Positions 44,974-53,404 of a stretch of DNA of 64,000 nt are shown here, one piece after another. The DNA lies in assembly GCF_002266855.1 (NCBI RefSeq), contig NZ_NGJN01000006.1, positions 186,001 through 250,000 of the forward strand, in the 5' to 3' direction. Source of the stretch: Winogradskyella aurantia (GTDB taxonomy: Bacteria > Bacteroidota > Bacteroidia > Flavobacteriales > Flavobacteriaceae). A program made the position numbers and the translations under genes. Under the pieces are notes generated by a model, which worked only from the letters and a program-made list of their open reading frames with translations, was not told where the DNA came from and did not search any database. Within the stretch, counting starts at the first letter, position 1. Each line of letters begins with the position of its first letter.

Positions 44974-45608
44974 TGGTGACACCTAAATTAAAAATACGTC
45001 TTTCCATTGCTCTGATTTGGTTATTTACAGTCTCAGGTATCGTAGGTATTTTATCAGAGACGTATCGCGATTGGTTTTTAGCGTTAACACCGCTAAACCT
45101 AATGCTCACCTTTTTAATTTTATTGTGGAATATAAGAGACTTCAAAAGAAAGTATATCCTCGCTTTTGCCATCCCTTTTATTTTGGGCTTTACAACAGAG
45201 GCTCTTGGTGTTAACTACGGATTGATTTTTGGCAACTACACTTATGGTGAAAACTTAGGCTATAAAATTATGGGAGTACCCATTATGATTTGTTTTAATT
45301 GGGCTTTGCTCACTGCAGTTACTGCTGATATATCAAAGCGTATTGCAAAGCACAGTGCTATAAGTGCTATTATTGGTGGTGGTTTAATGACTATATTAGA
45401 CGTTTTATTAGAAATTTCTGCGCCAAAATTTGATTTTTGGGAGTTTGAGAATGGTATAGTACCTCTGCAAAATTATTTAGGATGGTTCATTACGGCTTTT
45501 GTGGCACATTTGGGCTATCAATATTTTAAGGTAAAAACGAACCTAACTGTTTCTTGGCATGTACTAATTTCTATTGCTGTGTTTTTTACAGTGTTTATTT
45601 TCTTTTAA
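44973..45608 (+). CDS. cruF: Carotenoid 1,2-hydratase, CruF family
   Basis: 211 residues with about six hydrophobic helices. The PF04240 landmarks are clear: FTTEALGVNYGLIFGNYTYGENLGYKIMGVPIMI, LTAVTADI and WEFENGIVPLQNYLGWFI. CruF adds water across the 1,2 double bond of an acyclic psi end of lycopene or gamma-carotene, giving a tertiary hydroxyl. The GTG start overlaps the desaturase stop by one base (TAGTG), and the stop abuts the crtY ATG, so all three genes are tightly coupled. Confidence 0.88.
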   Translation: MVTPKLKIRLSIALIWLFTVSGIVGILSETYRDWFLALTPLNLMLTFLILLWNIRDFKRKYILAFAIPFILGFTTEALGVNYGLIFGNYTYGENLGYKIMGVPIMICFNWALLTAVTADISKRIAKHSAISAIIGGGLMTILDVLLEISAPKFDFWEFENGIVPLQNYLGWFITAFVAHLGYQYFKVKTNLTVSWHVLISIAVFFTVFIFF

Positions 45609-46748
45609 ATGATAAAAGCAGACTATATCATATTGGGAGCCGGTGCTTCAGGATTGTTATTAGCATATCGAATGGCAAATGACGCTTTCTTTGACGGTAT
45701 GTCAATCATAATTTTAGATAAGGAAGAGGATAAAGGTAATGATAGAACATGGTGCTACTGGGAGGAGGGCACAGGTGAATGGGATGATATTCTACATAAG
45801 ACGTGGAGTAAAATTTACTTTGGGAGTAAATGGTTCTCGAGCGAAATACCCTTAAAGTCCTATAGCTATAAAATGATTAGAAGTGAGAGCTTTTACCAAA
45901 GGCTTTGGAAGACCATAAATTCAAAATCAAATATACATTTTCATAAAGCTGAAGTTTCAGCTATTGAAAATTTAGAAAGCAGCGTTCAGATTCAATCCAA
46001 TGATGGTGTGTTTGAAGGAAAAAAGGTATTTAATAGCTTAATGTTGAACGATGAATTGAATCGCCAACAGAAGTACCCTGTATTGCAGCAGCATTTTGTG
46101 GGTTGGTTTATCAAAACAAAAACACCTTATTTTGATGCTGATGTGGCGACATTTATGGATTTTGACATTCCACAAAAAGGTAATACACGCTTTATGTATA
46201 TATTACCGACAAGTAAAACCGAAGCCTTATTTGAATACACCTTGTTTTCAAAGCAACTACTGCCTAAAAGTGAATATGAAAATGCCATTAAGGTCTATTT
46301 AGATGAAAAGGGAATTATAGATTATACCATCGAAGAGAAAGAGTATGGATCTATACCAATGACATCCTACAAATTTCATAAGCATAATTCAAAGAATCTT
46401 CTTCATATAGGAACAGCTGGTGGCTGGACAAAGGCAAGCACAGGCTATACGTTTAGAAATACTACTAAAAAAACAAAATCTTTAATTGAGTATTTGAAAA
46501 GTGGTTCAGATTTAAGTGGTTTTGAAAGTAAATCGAGATTTTGGTTTTATGATATGCTAATGCTTGATGTACTTGCTGAAAATAATGATATGGGATCGCG
46601 TCTATTTTCAAGTTTATTCAAGAAGTCAAAGCTCAAAACCATATTCCGTTTTTTAGATGAAGAGTCTAATTTTGCAGAAGAAGTAAGTATTATGGCCTCG
46701 GTTCCTTCTGGAAAGTTTATAAAGGCACTGTTCAATAGAATGTATTAA
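45609..46748 (+). CDS. crtY: Lycopene beta-cyclase, CrtY type
   Basis: 379 residues. FAD-binding N-terminus (DYIILGAGASGLLLAYRM), then NDRTWCYWEEG matching the family RTW motif, then SIPMTSYKFHKHNSKNLLHIGTAGGWTKASTGYTF, matching the conserved G-x-A-G-G-x2-x-P/A-x-T-G-Y/F block. It cyclises a psi end group to a beta ring without net redox change. With CruF acting on the other end, the predicted product is monocyclic. The 3' end overlaps the convergent gene by 4 bp. Confidence 0.9.
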   Translation: MIKADYIILGAGASGLLLAYRMANDAFFDGMSIIILDKEEDKGNDRTWCYWEEGTGEWDDILHKTWSKIYFGSKWFSSEIPLKSYSYKMIRSESFYQRLWKTINSKSNIHFHKAEVSAIENLESSVQIQSNDGVFEGKKVFNSLMLNDELNRQQKYPVLQQHFVGWFIKTKTPYFDADVATFMDFDIPQKGNTRFMYILPTSKTEALFEYTLFSKQLLPKSEYENAIKVYLDEKGIIDYTIEEKEYGSIPMTSYKFHKHNSKNLLHIGTAGGWTKASTGYTFRNTTKKTKSLIEYLKSGSDLSGFESKSRFWFYDMLMLDVLAENNDMGSRLFSSLFKKSKLKTIFRFLDEESNFAEEVSIMASVPSGKFIKALFNRMY

Positions 46749-46981
46749 TCTTGGTAGACCTGACCGCGATGCGGTTTTAAGGCATCCCGAATAGGAATCA
46801 TTTCAGATTCCCAAACAACTAAAAACGCAATGCTGTGCATATCACTGTAAATTTCGGTGCCAGTTAAGGTTATGTTCAGGTTGTTATTTTTGATGTAGTC
46901 TTGAAGATGTGTTAAGTGATGCTCAGCAGTTTTTTTACTTGTAGGACCTCTGAAGTCCCAAATAAGTTTAAGTTGTCGCAT
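46745..46981 (-). CDS. Small conserved protein of unknown function
   Basis: 78 residues (MRQLKLIWDFRGPTSKKTAEHHLTHLQDYI ... VVWESEMIPIRDALKPHRGQVYQD). It looks like a small alpha/beta protein with a compact ferredoxin-like strand-helix pattern and no membrane segment. It overlaps the end of the SRPBCC gene by 14 bp, so it is very likely translated from the same mRNA. I do not recognise a domain. Confidence 0.7.
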   Translation of the reverse strand: MRQLKLIWDFRGPTSKKTAEHHLTHLQDYIKNNNLNITLTGTEIYSDMHSIAFLVVWESEMIPIRDALKPHRGQVYQD

Positions 46982-47429
46982 AATTTACCGAAGTTCCGTG
47001 TTCCACAAAGTTTTTGAAATTAGTCATATACTTAAGAGACTGCTTTTTAAAAGCATTTGGCATAAAAAATAACATGGCACGCATAAAAAAGGTAGTTGGT
47101 TGGAATTCACTCTTTGATATCCACTCGGTTTGAGATTCTCCAATACTTTGAAAATAATTCTGTTGAATATTGTGAATGCCTTTAGTACTATAAGTAAGAT
47201 ATAATTTTTTTGGGAGCTCATTTTTTGTAACAGTTTCTATCAGTTCCATTTTTCGGTTTCCAAAGTCATATTTCAATTTCATTTTTGCACCAAATTCTCC
47301 CGGTGTACCTGAAATATGCTCTACCGAAATCAAACCCTCTTGCCAATGCTTCATATTATCAACCGAGTTGATTTTCTTTGTAACTTCGACAATAGGTTTG
47401 TCAACCACAATTTTAGTTGTGTATTTCAT
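46968..47429 (-). CDS. SRPBCC-fold (START-like) protein
   Basis: 153 residues. The order KYTTKIVVDKPIVEVTKKINSVDNMKHWQEGLISVEHISG, then a beta run and a long C-terminal helix (KKQSLKYMTNFKNFVEHG), fits the SRPBCC helix-grip fold, which holds a hydrophobic ligand. No catalytic residues are known for this subgroup. Co-transcribed with the 78-residue gene; convergent to crtY. Confidence 0.8.
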   Translation of the reverse strand: MKYTTKIVVDKPIVEVTKKINSVDNMKHWQEGLISVEHISGTPGEFGAKMKLKYDFGNRKMELIETVTKNELPKKLYLTYSTKGIHNIQQNYFQSIGESQTEWISKSEFQPTTFFMRAMLFFMPNAFKKQSLKYMTNFKNFVEHGTSVNYATT

Positions 47430-47983
47430 AATTGATTTTAGTTGTAGGACTAAGATAAGAAACCGTTTGAAACTTTATGTAATTTTATTTACTGATGTCA
47501 TGGAGGTAGCTACCTTTAAATTTCTAATAGACTGTTTAAAATGGTTTTCAACTAAATTAAAGATTTCCCAACGGATTTGTTGTGTTTATGGTAACCTATG
47601 ATTCACATTTTGAGCCTACAGCTTTTCCCCTTGAACTATTATGGTATAAGGTAGTATTTTTCACATGGTCGATGCCTTTTTTGTTTTCCGATGCGACTAC
47701 AAATGCATAGTTGATATTATTTCATAAATAAAGCTTGTAATAAGAATCCCTAGATATTGAATCCTCCTTATTTGAGCCTCTGCAAAGTAGACAAAATCTG
47801 TTATGCAGTTATAAGTTTGTAAGAGCATTGCAATATTTCAGATAAATAAATGTTAGAAAACTAAAAATGAATAACTTTTGAATAATTGAAAAAGCCCAAT
47901 TACAAACATTTTAAATGTGGTTATTTATATTATTTTTGCTGTGCTTCAGAACAAGATGTGTTAAAATTAAACTGAAATATTAG
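47430..47983. other. 554-bp intergenic region with possible gene remnant
   Basis: No full gene. Near 47588-47710 both strands hold short uninterrupted frames of about 40 residues with protein-like composition. The plus frame begins MVTYDSHFEPT. The minus frame includes SENKKGIDHVKNTTLYHN and ends CES before a stop. Either may be a remnant of a lost gene. A promoter element for the next gene lies at 47931-47938. I see nothing else in it. Confidence 0.4.
47931..47938 (+). promoter_or_regulatory. Candidate -7 element of the SurA-like operon
   Basis: TATTTTTG fits TAnnTTTG, 45 nt before the ATG. No -33 TTG in range. Confidence 0.4.
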
Positions 47984-49933
47984 ATGATGAAGATTCATAA
48001 TTTTATACTTTTAGTAATAGCTTTTTTTACAATTAACTTCTGCACTGCACAAAGTAATGAGGAGATATTGATGCGTGTAGATGATGTACCCATCGAAGCA
48101 TCAGAATTTTTAAGGGTTTACAACAAAAATCTTGACTTGGTTAAGGACGAAAGCCAAAAAGATATCGATACGTATCTTCAGCTTTTTGTTGAATATCAAC
48201 TCAAGTTACAGGAGGCGAAACGACTAAAGTTAGATGAGGATGCTATGTATAAAAGAGAGTTTCAGCGTTATAAAAAGCAGTTGACCAAAAACTACCTGAG
48301 TGAAAATAAAGTTACCGAGACCCTCGTAAAAGAAGCCTACGAAAGAAGCGGAATAGATATTAATGCATCTCATGTCCTAGTGCGTCTTGATGAGACATCA
48401 AAAGACACGATTAATGCGTACAACGATGTCCTAGCCCTTAGGAACCGTATATTGGAAGAGGGTTTTGAAGAGGTTAAAAAGGATGTACATGACGGCAAGT
48501 CCATATTTCTAGAGGATTTGGGCTACTTTTCTGCATTTAAAATGGTGTATGATTTTGAAACAGCTGCCTACAATACCCCTGTAGGACAGATATCCATGCC
48601 CTTTAGAACTCAATTTGGTTACCATGCTGTTCTTGTAAAGGATAAACGACCATCTCGAGGTACTATAACGGCAGCCCACATTATGATTGCCTTGAAGCAG
48701 AAGGATTCTACTGTAGTTCCAGAACAGAGAATACAGGAAATTTACACAAAACTTAAGCAAGGTGACAGCTTTGAGTCGCTTGCCAAACAGTTTTCAGACG
48801 ATAAAAGCTCGGCTAGAAATGGTGGTGCATTAGCGCCTTTTAAAAGTGGTCAACTCAATTCGGTGGCCTTTGAAGACCAGGCGTTTTCCTTAAGAAATAA
48901 TGGAGATGTTAGCGAGCCCTTTAAAACAGATTATGGATGGCATATCGTAAAGCGTATTAAATTAGAGCCATTAAAGGATTTTAAAGAATTAAAGCCCTCT
49001 TTAGAAAATAGGGTAAAAAGAGATTCGCGCTCTAAATTGATAAATACGGCAATGGTAGATGAGTTAAAGAGACGTTATGATATCATCTATGAAAATGGGT
49101 GTAAGAAGTATTTCAATTCTATCATAACAGATGAATTCTTTAAGAATAGCTGGAAAATGCCAGACTCTATCGATAAAGATAAAATGATATTTAAAATAAA
49201 TAATAGAACATTTACGTATGGGCAATTTGGTGGATTCCTTACAGCAGCACAACGCAAATATTTCAATAAGGAGATACCTGTAAAAATAATTGTTGATAAT
49301 GCATATGACGACTTCTTCGAAAAATCTATCCTCAAGTTCAGGGAGGATAATCTTGAGTTGGAAAACGAGGAATTTGCCAATATCTTAAAAGAATATAGAG
49401 ACGGACTATTATTGTTTGATTTAATGGAAAAGGAAATATGGAACAAAGCCTCTAAGGATACCTTAGGTCTTAAAGCCTATTACGAAAAAAACAAGTCTAA
49501 CTACCGGTGGGATAAACGGGTTGATATGGTTATGGCAAGCTCTTCCAAAAAAGAAATAGTTATAAAGGCCAAAAAGATGATGGAAAAACTTAAACCTGAA
49601 GATGAAATTTCCAAAGCACTGAATACTGATGAAGTTCAAAATATCATATTTACAAAGGGTATCTATACAATCAATGATTCTAAATTGCCAGCTGATTTGA
49701 ACTTTGTGGAGGGCATTTCAAAGGTCTATAATCATAACGAGGCTTTTCATGTTCTTGATGTAAAAGAAATACTTTCAGAAGATATAAAAACATTTGAAGA
49801 GGCTCGAGGAAGCGTCATTAACGATTACCAAACAGAATTAGAGACAGAATGGCTTGATGGACTTAAATCTAGGTTTAGTGTTGAGATAAAACAGGATGTT
49901 TTAAATAGGATTAAGACTCAAGTAAAAGGATAA
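47984..49933 (+). CDS. Periplasmic peptidyl-prolyl isomerase with two parvulin domains
   Basis: 649 residues. Signal peptide (ends FCTAQ). An N-terminal SurA-like helical part precedes two rotamase domains. The first (about residues 120-225) contains INASHVLVRLDE and FGYHAVLVKDKRP; the second (about 225-330) contains TAAHIMIALKQK, the SFESLAKQFSDDKSSARNGGALAPF block and YGWHIVKRI. The remaining 300 residues are a chaperone-like helical region. It opens a cluster of three related proteins that probably guide outer-membrane proteins. An alternative ATG lies 3 bp downstream of the start. Confidence 0.88.
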   Translation: MMKIHNFILLVIAFFTINFCTAQSNEEILMRVDDVPIEASEFLRVYNKNLDLVKDESQKDIDTYLQLFVEYQLKLQEAKRLKLDEDAMYKREFQRYKKQLTKNYLSENKVTETLVKEAYERSGIDINASHVLVRLDETSKDTINAYNDVLALRNRILEEGFEEVKKDVHDGKSIFLEDLGYFSAFKMVYDFETAAYNTPVGQISMPFRTQFGYHAVLVKDKRPSRGTITAAHIMIALKQKDSTVVPEQRIQEIYTKLKQGDSFESLAKQFSDDKSSARNGGALAPFKSGQLNSVAFEDQAFSLRNNGDVSEPFKTDYGWHIVKRIKLEPLKDFKELKPSLENRVKRDSRSKLINTAMVDELKRRYDIIYENGCKKYFNSIITDEFFKNSWKMPDSIDKDKMIFKINNRTFTYGQFGGFLTAAQRKYFNKEIPVKIIVDNAYDDFFEKSILKFREDNLELENEEFANILKEYRDGLLLFDLMEKEIWNKASKDTLGLKAYYEKNKSNYRWDKRVDMVMASSSKKEIVIKAKKMMEKLKPEDEISKALNTDEVQNIIFTKGIYTINDSKLPADLNFVEGISKVYNHNEAFHVLDVKEILSEDIKTFEEARGSVINDYQTELETEWLDGLKSRFSVEIKQDVLNRIKTQVKG

Positions 49934-49938
49934 CATAA

Positions 49939-50793
49939 GTGACAAGGAAGTTTGTTTTAATACTGGCACTCACACTTATTTTTTTTGGATGTGATATTTT
50001 CAAAAAAACAGAGGAGGAAGATGTCATTGCTAGGGTCAATGAGTCTTATCTGTACAAAGAAGATATTAAAGACCTCGTTCCAGAAGGAACCTCTGCAGAA
50101 GACAGTACTTTTTTGGTCAGTTCTTATATAAATCGCTGGGCTACTCAATTGTTGTTGTTGGATGGTGCATTACAAAACCTTCCAGAGAAAAATCAAAACG
50201 ATTATTTAAAATTAGTTGAGCAATATAAAAATGACCTCTACACCAAAGCCTATCTCGATATCTTAGTTAAAAAAGCAATTGATACCGTTGTCAATAAAGA
50301 GGACGCCCAAAGGTTTTATGACGCCAATAAGGAATCGTTTAAACTAAATGATGACCTTATACAATTTAGGTATATTAATTTGCCCTTAAACCCAATTAAT
50401 TTAGACACAATACAGAACCGGTTTAGGCGTTTTGAGCCGAAGGATCAAAGGTATCTAGATTCAATCTCAGTACAATTTAAATCATACTTATTAAATGATT
50501 CCATTTGGGTTAAGCTGAACCAAGTCGTTGAGAAGCTACCAGTAATAACGTCAGAGAATAAGAATCAACTGTTAAAAAAATCTAATTTCTTAAAGATCAA
50601 AGACTCAATAAACTTATATTTGATGCAAGTGAACGATGTTCGATCACAAAACGATTACGCCCCTTTAGAATACGTAAATTCCTCAATTAAGCAAATTGTA
50701 ATCAATAAGCGAAAATTAGAGCTTATTAAGCAACTAGAAAACGACATAACTAAAGATGCAATTAAAAACAAGCAATTTGAAATCTACAAATAA
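49939..50793 (+). CDS. SurA-like chaperone lipoprotein lacking a parvulin domain
   Basis: 284 residues from a GTG start 5 bp after the previous stop. Lipobox FFGC (Cys 18) followed by Asp. The mature part (VIARVNESYLYKEDIKDLVPEG, then SSYINRWATQLLLLDGAL) resembles the N-terminal helical domain of SurA/PpiD. The later FYDANKESFKLNDDLIQFRYINLPLN is a linker normally seen before a rotamase domain, but none follows. Its last 38 bp overlap the surA gene, so the three genes form one operon. Confidence 0.78.
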   Translation: MTRKFVLILALTLIFFGCDIFKKTEEEDVIARVNESYLYKEDIKDLVPEGTSAEDSTFLVSSYINRWATQLLLLDGALQNLPEKNQNDYLKLVEQYKNDLYTKAYLDILVKKAIDTVVNKEDAQRFYDANKESFKLNDDLIQFRYINLPLNPINLDTIQNRFRRFEPKDQRYLDSISVQFKSYLLNDSIWVKLNQVVEKLPVITSENKNQLLKKSNFLKIKDSINLYLMQVNDVRSQNDYAPLEYVNSSIKQIVINKRKLELIKQLENDITKDAIKNKQFEIYK

Positions 50794-52195
50794 AACATTT
50801 ACAGTAGCGCTATTAGTCTTCTTTGGAAGTTTAGGAGCTCAAGAAATTATTCAAGATGCAACACCTGAAGTTAAAGTTAAGGACTCGGTAGTTAATTCAA
50901 CCAGGGTAAAGGTAGAGGGTGTCGCAGCCGTAGTTGGAGATTTTATAATTCTCGAGTCCGATTTAGACCGCGAGATTGCCCAATTGGAGGCCCAGGGTGC
51001 AGATTTAGAGGGTGTCACCCGTTGCGAACTTTTTGGAAGGCTCCTAGAAAGTAAACTATATGCTCACCAGGCCATTCAAGATAGCGTACTTGTCAATGAA
51101 CTATACATTCAATCTTTAGTAGAACAACAAATTCAAGGTATTTTGGGTCAGACTAAAGGTGATATGGAAGGACTACTGAAGTTCTATAAAAAAGATTCTG
51201 AAGAAGCCTTAAGGGAGGAGATGTATGAAATTAACAAAAATGCCTATCTAGCAAAGGAAATGCAGGATAAGGTAATAAATGAAATCGAGGTTACGCCTGA
51301 AGAAGTGCGTACATTTTTTAATGAAATACCAGAGGATGAACGACCAACTTTCGGAACGGAATTGAAGTTAGCCCAGATTGTTGTGATTCCGGAAGTAACC
51401 CAAGAAGCAAAACAAGCCGTTATTGATAAACTCAATGGATTTAAAAAAGATATTGAGGAAAATGGTTCTAGTTTCACTACCAAGGTGCTATTTTACACGG
51501 AAGATACAGCGTCAAAGCCAACAGGTGGAAAATATACGCTCAATAGAAAGCGTCCGAGAATGGTTAAGGAATTTAGGGATGTGGCGTTTTCGCTTCAAGA
51601 GGGTGAGATTTCAGATCCTTTTGAAACTGATTTTGGGTTTCACATTATACTACTAGAAAAAATACGAGGTCAGGAGTATGACGTAAGGCATATACTTATT
51701 CGACCAGACCTAACCCAGGAAGCTATACAAAAGGCAAAGGATGAAATTGAAAAAGTCCGGAAGATGCTTGTTGAAGGAGAAGTAACTTTTGCAGAGGCGG
51801 CGAGGGAATTTAGTGATGAAAAGGAAACCAAATTCGAAGGAGGGCAGCTTACCAATCCTATTACCCAAGACTTTAATTTTGAACTCACCAAAATGGAGCC
51901 TGAATTATATGCCCAGATTCAAGACCTAAAAGATGGCGAAATTAGCCCGATTTATCAAGACGAGGACAGAATAAACAGAATAAAGTTCAAGATTTTGACC
52001 GTAACAGATCGTATAGACGATCACAAAGCAGACTTTGCGAAGGACTATCTTAAAATCAAGGAATTGGCACTTCAGGATAAGCAAATTAAAGCCATTGAAA
52101 AATGGCAAAAGGAAACCATCATTGATACCTATGTTAAAGTAAATGGTGAGTATAGAGATTGTGAATTTCAAAGTAACTGGCTAAAAAACCAATAA
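50756..52195 (+). CDS. surA: SurA-type peptidyl-prolyl isomerase
   Basis: 479 residues. Signal peptide (TVALLVFFGSLGAQ), then the SurA N-terminal helical core (VKVEGVAAVVGDFIILESDLDREI). Two parvulin domains follow: KLAQIVVIPE...FGFHIILLEKIRG (about residues 200-310) and YDVRHILIRPDL...GEISPIYQDE (about 310-420). It would escort and isomerise outer-membrane proteins in the periplasm. The start at 50756 overlaps the lipoprotein gene by 38 bp; a MoxR ATPase gene follows 3 bp after the stop. Confidence 0.9.
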   Translation: MQLKTSNLKSTNKTFTVALLVFFGSLGAQEIIQDATPEVKVKDSVVNSTRVKVEGVAAVVGDFIILESDLDREIAQLEAQGADLEGVTRCELFGRLLESKLYAHQAIQDSVLVNELYIQSLVEQQIQGILGQTKGDMEGLLKFYKKDSEEALREEMYEINKNAYLAKEMQDKVINEIEVTPEEVRTFFNEIPEDERPTFGTELKLAQIVVIPEVTQEAKQAVIDKLNGFKKDIEENGSSFTTKVLFYTEDTASKPTGGKYTLNRKRPRMVKEFRDVAFSLQEGEISDPFETDFGFHIILLEKIRGQEYDVRHILIRPDLTQEAIQKAKDEIEKVRKMLVEGEVTFAEAAREFSDEKETKFEGGQLTNPITQDFNFELTKMEPELYAQIQDLKDGEISPIYQDEDRINRIKFKILTVTDRIDDHKADFAKDYLKIKELALQDKQIKAIEKWQKETIIDTYVKVNGEYRDCEFQSNWLKNQ

Positions 52196-52198
52196 TGT

Positions 52199-53152
52199 AT
52201 GTCTGATGTGTCCCTAATTGAAAACTTTGTCAGGAAATATGATGCGCTAAAAAAGGAAATAGCCAAGGTTATTATAGGGCAGGACGAGGTGATTGACCAA
52301 ATATTAATATCTATCTTTTCAGGAGGTCATTCCCTATTAATCGGTGTTCCCGGTCTGGCTAAAACCTTAATGGTAAATACAATAGCTCAGACTCTGGGGT
52401 TAGATTTTAAGCGAATTCAGTTTACACCAGATTTAATGCCCAGTGACATACTTGGGAGTGAGATTTTAGATGAAAATCGTCATTTTAAATTCATTAAAGG
52501 GCCCATTTTTGCTAATATTATCCTGGCTGATGAGATTAATAGAACACCTCCAAAAACTCAGGCAGCATTGTTAGAAGCTATGCAAGAGCGCGCTGTTACA
52601 GTGGCGGGACATCAATATAAATTAAATCTACCTTATTTCGTGTTGGCAACTCAAAATCCTATAGAGCAAGAAGGGACTTATCCTTTACCAGAGGCTCAGT
52701 TAGACCGTTTTATGTTTGCAATTCGTCTGGAGTATCCTTCTTTTCAGGAAGAGGTAGACGTTGTTAAAACGACCACTACAGACATTCAATCATCTGTTGA
52801 TGCTTTGTTTACAGGACAAGAAATCATTGATTTTCAAAATGTAATACGTCGTATCCCTGTGGCAGACAATGTAGTAGAGTATGCTGTTGCCCTTGTCGGA
52901 AAAACAAGGCCTAATGCTGATACGGCAGCAGAAATCGTTAAGGAATTTGTCGATTGGGGCGCAGGTCCAAGAGCTTCACAAAATTTAATCTTAGCTGCAA
53001 AAACTCACGCAGCAACAACAGGTAAGTTCTCACCAGATATAGAAAACATTCAAGCCATAGCAACGGGAATTCTAAGACACAGGATTATTAAAAACTACAA
53101 GGCGGAAGCTGAGGGTGTTACAGATGAACAAATTATTAAAAGTTTATTTTAG
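52199..53152 (+). CDS. MoxR-type AAA ATPase
   Basis: 317 residues. AAA_3 core: Walker A GVPGLAKT, Walker B FANIILADEINRTPPKTQAALLEAMQE (the MoxR signature), sensor-1 FVLATQNPIEQEGTYPLPEAQLDRFMF, and a C-terminal lid domain. MoxR ATPases act as chaperones, often with von Willebrand-factor-A or DUF58 proteins; no such partner is adjacent here. It follows surA by 3 bp, so it may belong to the periplasmic-folding operon. Confidence 0.93.
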   Translation: MSDVSLIENFVRKYDALKKEIAKVIIGQDEVIDQILISIFSGGHSLLIGVPGLAKTLMVNTIAQTLGLDFKRIQFTPDLMPSDILGSEILDENRHFKFIKGPIFANIILADEINRTPPKTQAALLEAMQERAVTVAGHQYKLNLPYFVLATQNPIEQEGTYPLPEAQLDRFMFAIRLEYPSFQEEVDVVKTTTTDIQSSVDALFTGQEIIDFQNVIRRIPVADNVVEYAVALVGKTRPNADTAAEIVKEFVDWGAGPRASQNLILAAKTHAATTGKFSPDIENIQAIATGILRHRIIKNYKAEAEGVTDEQIIKSLF

Positions 53153-53355
53153 TCTTTTATCTCAAGGATTAATAGCTATAATCTACGTTTAACAAAAACC
53201 AATTAATCTAAACCAGATTATTTATTAAATAATTAGCTTTTTGCTATAATCGTTGTTAGTTTTTAAAATTATCAAGATATTTTCAGTATAAAATTCATTT
53301 ATTTTCAATGAAAATTGAAATCCATTAAAGATTTTTAAAAACCTTTTAAAATTCG

Positions 53356-53363
53356 TAATTTTG
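53356..53363 (+). promoter_or_regulatory. Candidate -7 element of the aconitase gene
   Basis: TAATTTTG fits TAnnTTTG, 41 nt before the ATG; no clear -33 TTG. It lies in a 252-bp AT-rich gap with no other visible feature. Confidence 0.4.
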
Positions 53364-53404
53364 TGCTGCTTAAAAACAAATTATCAACCTTTTAAATATT
53401 CTTT

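Noticed and set aside
47588-47710. A 40-residue plus-strand gene
   Set aside because: Too short, no recognisable domain, no promoter, and a comparable frame lies on the other strand; described only as a possible remnant.
53153-53404. A riboswitch or small RNA before aconitase
   Set aside because: The 252 bp are AT-rich without a stable hairpin or known motif; only a -7 element is visible.
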